Below, piece by piece: positions 5,302 to 5,511 of a stretch of DNA of 5,511 nucleotides. The stretch spans positions 1 to 5,511 of the forward strand of contig USFX01000177.1 of assembly GCA_900553965.1 (NCBI GenBank), written 5' to 3'. This stretch comes from an uncultured Prevotella sp. GTDB taxonomy: Bacteria; Bacteroidota; Bacteroidia; Bacteroidales; Bacteroidaceae. How positions within the stretch are numbered: the first letter of the stretch is position 1; every line of letters starts with the position of its first letter. Under the pieces are notes generated by a model. That model saw only the letters and a list, made by a program, of their open reading frames with translations, did no database searches and was not told the DNA's origin. The position numbers and the translations under genes are program-made.

Positions 5302-5511
5302 ACTTATAAAACGTTTTTTCAAACGCATTGAACTCCTTTCCTCCCCTCACGCAGCGCTTCCACCATGCGCCGATGAAGCCGAAGCCGTAGCCCATGAGCT
5401 GGGTGAAGGCGGCGGCCACGGATATGGCTCCGATGCGCAGGCTGCGGTTCTGGCGGGCGGAGTCGGCGAAGATAAGGGCGGAATAGGCCAGCAGCGGCAG
5501 CCACGGGGCGG
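5300..5511 (-). CDS. C-terminal fragment of a membrane protein, probable family-2 glycosyltransferase
   Basis: The last 69 residues of a gene that starts beyond the right edge. In the frame ending at the TAA at 5300-5302 they read APWLPLLAYSALIFADSARQ, a short polar stretch NRSLRIG, a second hydrophobic segment AISVAAAFTQLMGYGFGFIG, then AWWKRCV and the end GGKEFNAFEKTFYK. I recognise this as the tail of Bacteroidales family-2 glycosyltransferases with C-terminal membrane segments, which build cell-surface glycans. The catalytic GT-A domain is outside the window, so the family call rests on this tail alone. A different frame gives an Arg/Pro-rich 61-codon reading that is a shadow. The stop codon lies directly against the non-coding repeat block. 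Confidence 0.6.
   Translation of the reverse strand, partial: APWLPLLAYSALIFADSARQNRSLRIGAISVAAAFTQLMGYGFGFIGAWWKRCVRGGKEFNAFEKTFYK

Noticed and set aside
5319..5504. A 61-codon Arg/Pro-rich minus-strand frame at the right edge
   Set aside because: It is out of frame with the hydrophobic glycosyltransferase tail, which gives the plausible protein ending FEKTFYK.

Overview
The window looks like part of a Bacteroidales chromosome, most likely Prevotellaceae. The reasons are protein families and sequence style typical of that group (UPF0371/DUF1846, an RbfA–LolC/E-type permease pair, a family-2 glycosyltransferase tail ending FEKTFYK), A/T-rich leaders without Shine-Dalgarno sequences, and a TAnnTTTG promoter box before rbfA. 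The genus is inferred from impression; no database search was possible.

Layout: the 3' end of a probable glutamate racemase gene (murI, + strand, 1-204) converges on a minus-strand run of genes. Between them (205-376) is a large imperfect palindrome with 32-base arms, followed by decayed direct repeats. On the minus strand, in transcription order from the right edge, come the 3' end of a membrane glycosyltransferase (5300-5511), a small four-helix-bundle (S23/IVP family) gene (4758-5126), radC (3850-4758), rbfA (3273-3608), a LolC/LolE-type ABC permease (1978-3204) and a DUF1846 protein (377-1840). rbfA and the permease are probably cotranscribed from a promoter just upstream of rbfA.

Most of the genes are ordinary housekeeping genes: cell-wall precursor synthesis, ribosome maturation, lipoprotein release or a related membrane transport role, and glycan synthesis. 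The unusual part is 4521-5301. RadC carries an N-terminal extension built of two tandem 29-residue units, encoded by an 87-bp DNA repeat. The same repeat family occurs in inverted orientation in the non-coding spacer at 5174-5301. The two repeat blocks bracket the low-GC four-helix-bundle gene, whose stop codon overlaps the radC start (TAATG). A palindromic relative sits between rbfA and the permease gene. This looks like a dispersed intergenic repeat that entered the 5' end of radC in frame and may have arrived with the four-helix-bundle gene as a cassette. A second, C/G-rich inverted repeat pair fills the radC–rbfA spacer. I see no defence system, CRISPR array, tRNA, rRNA or transposase in the window.
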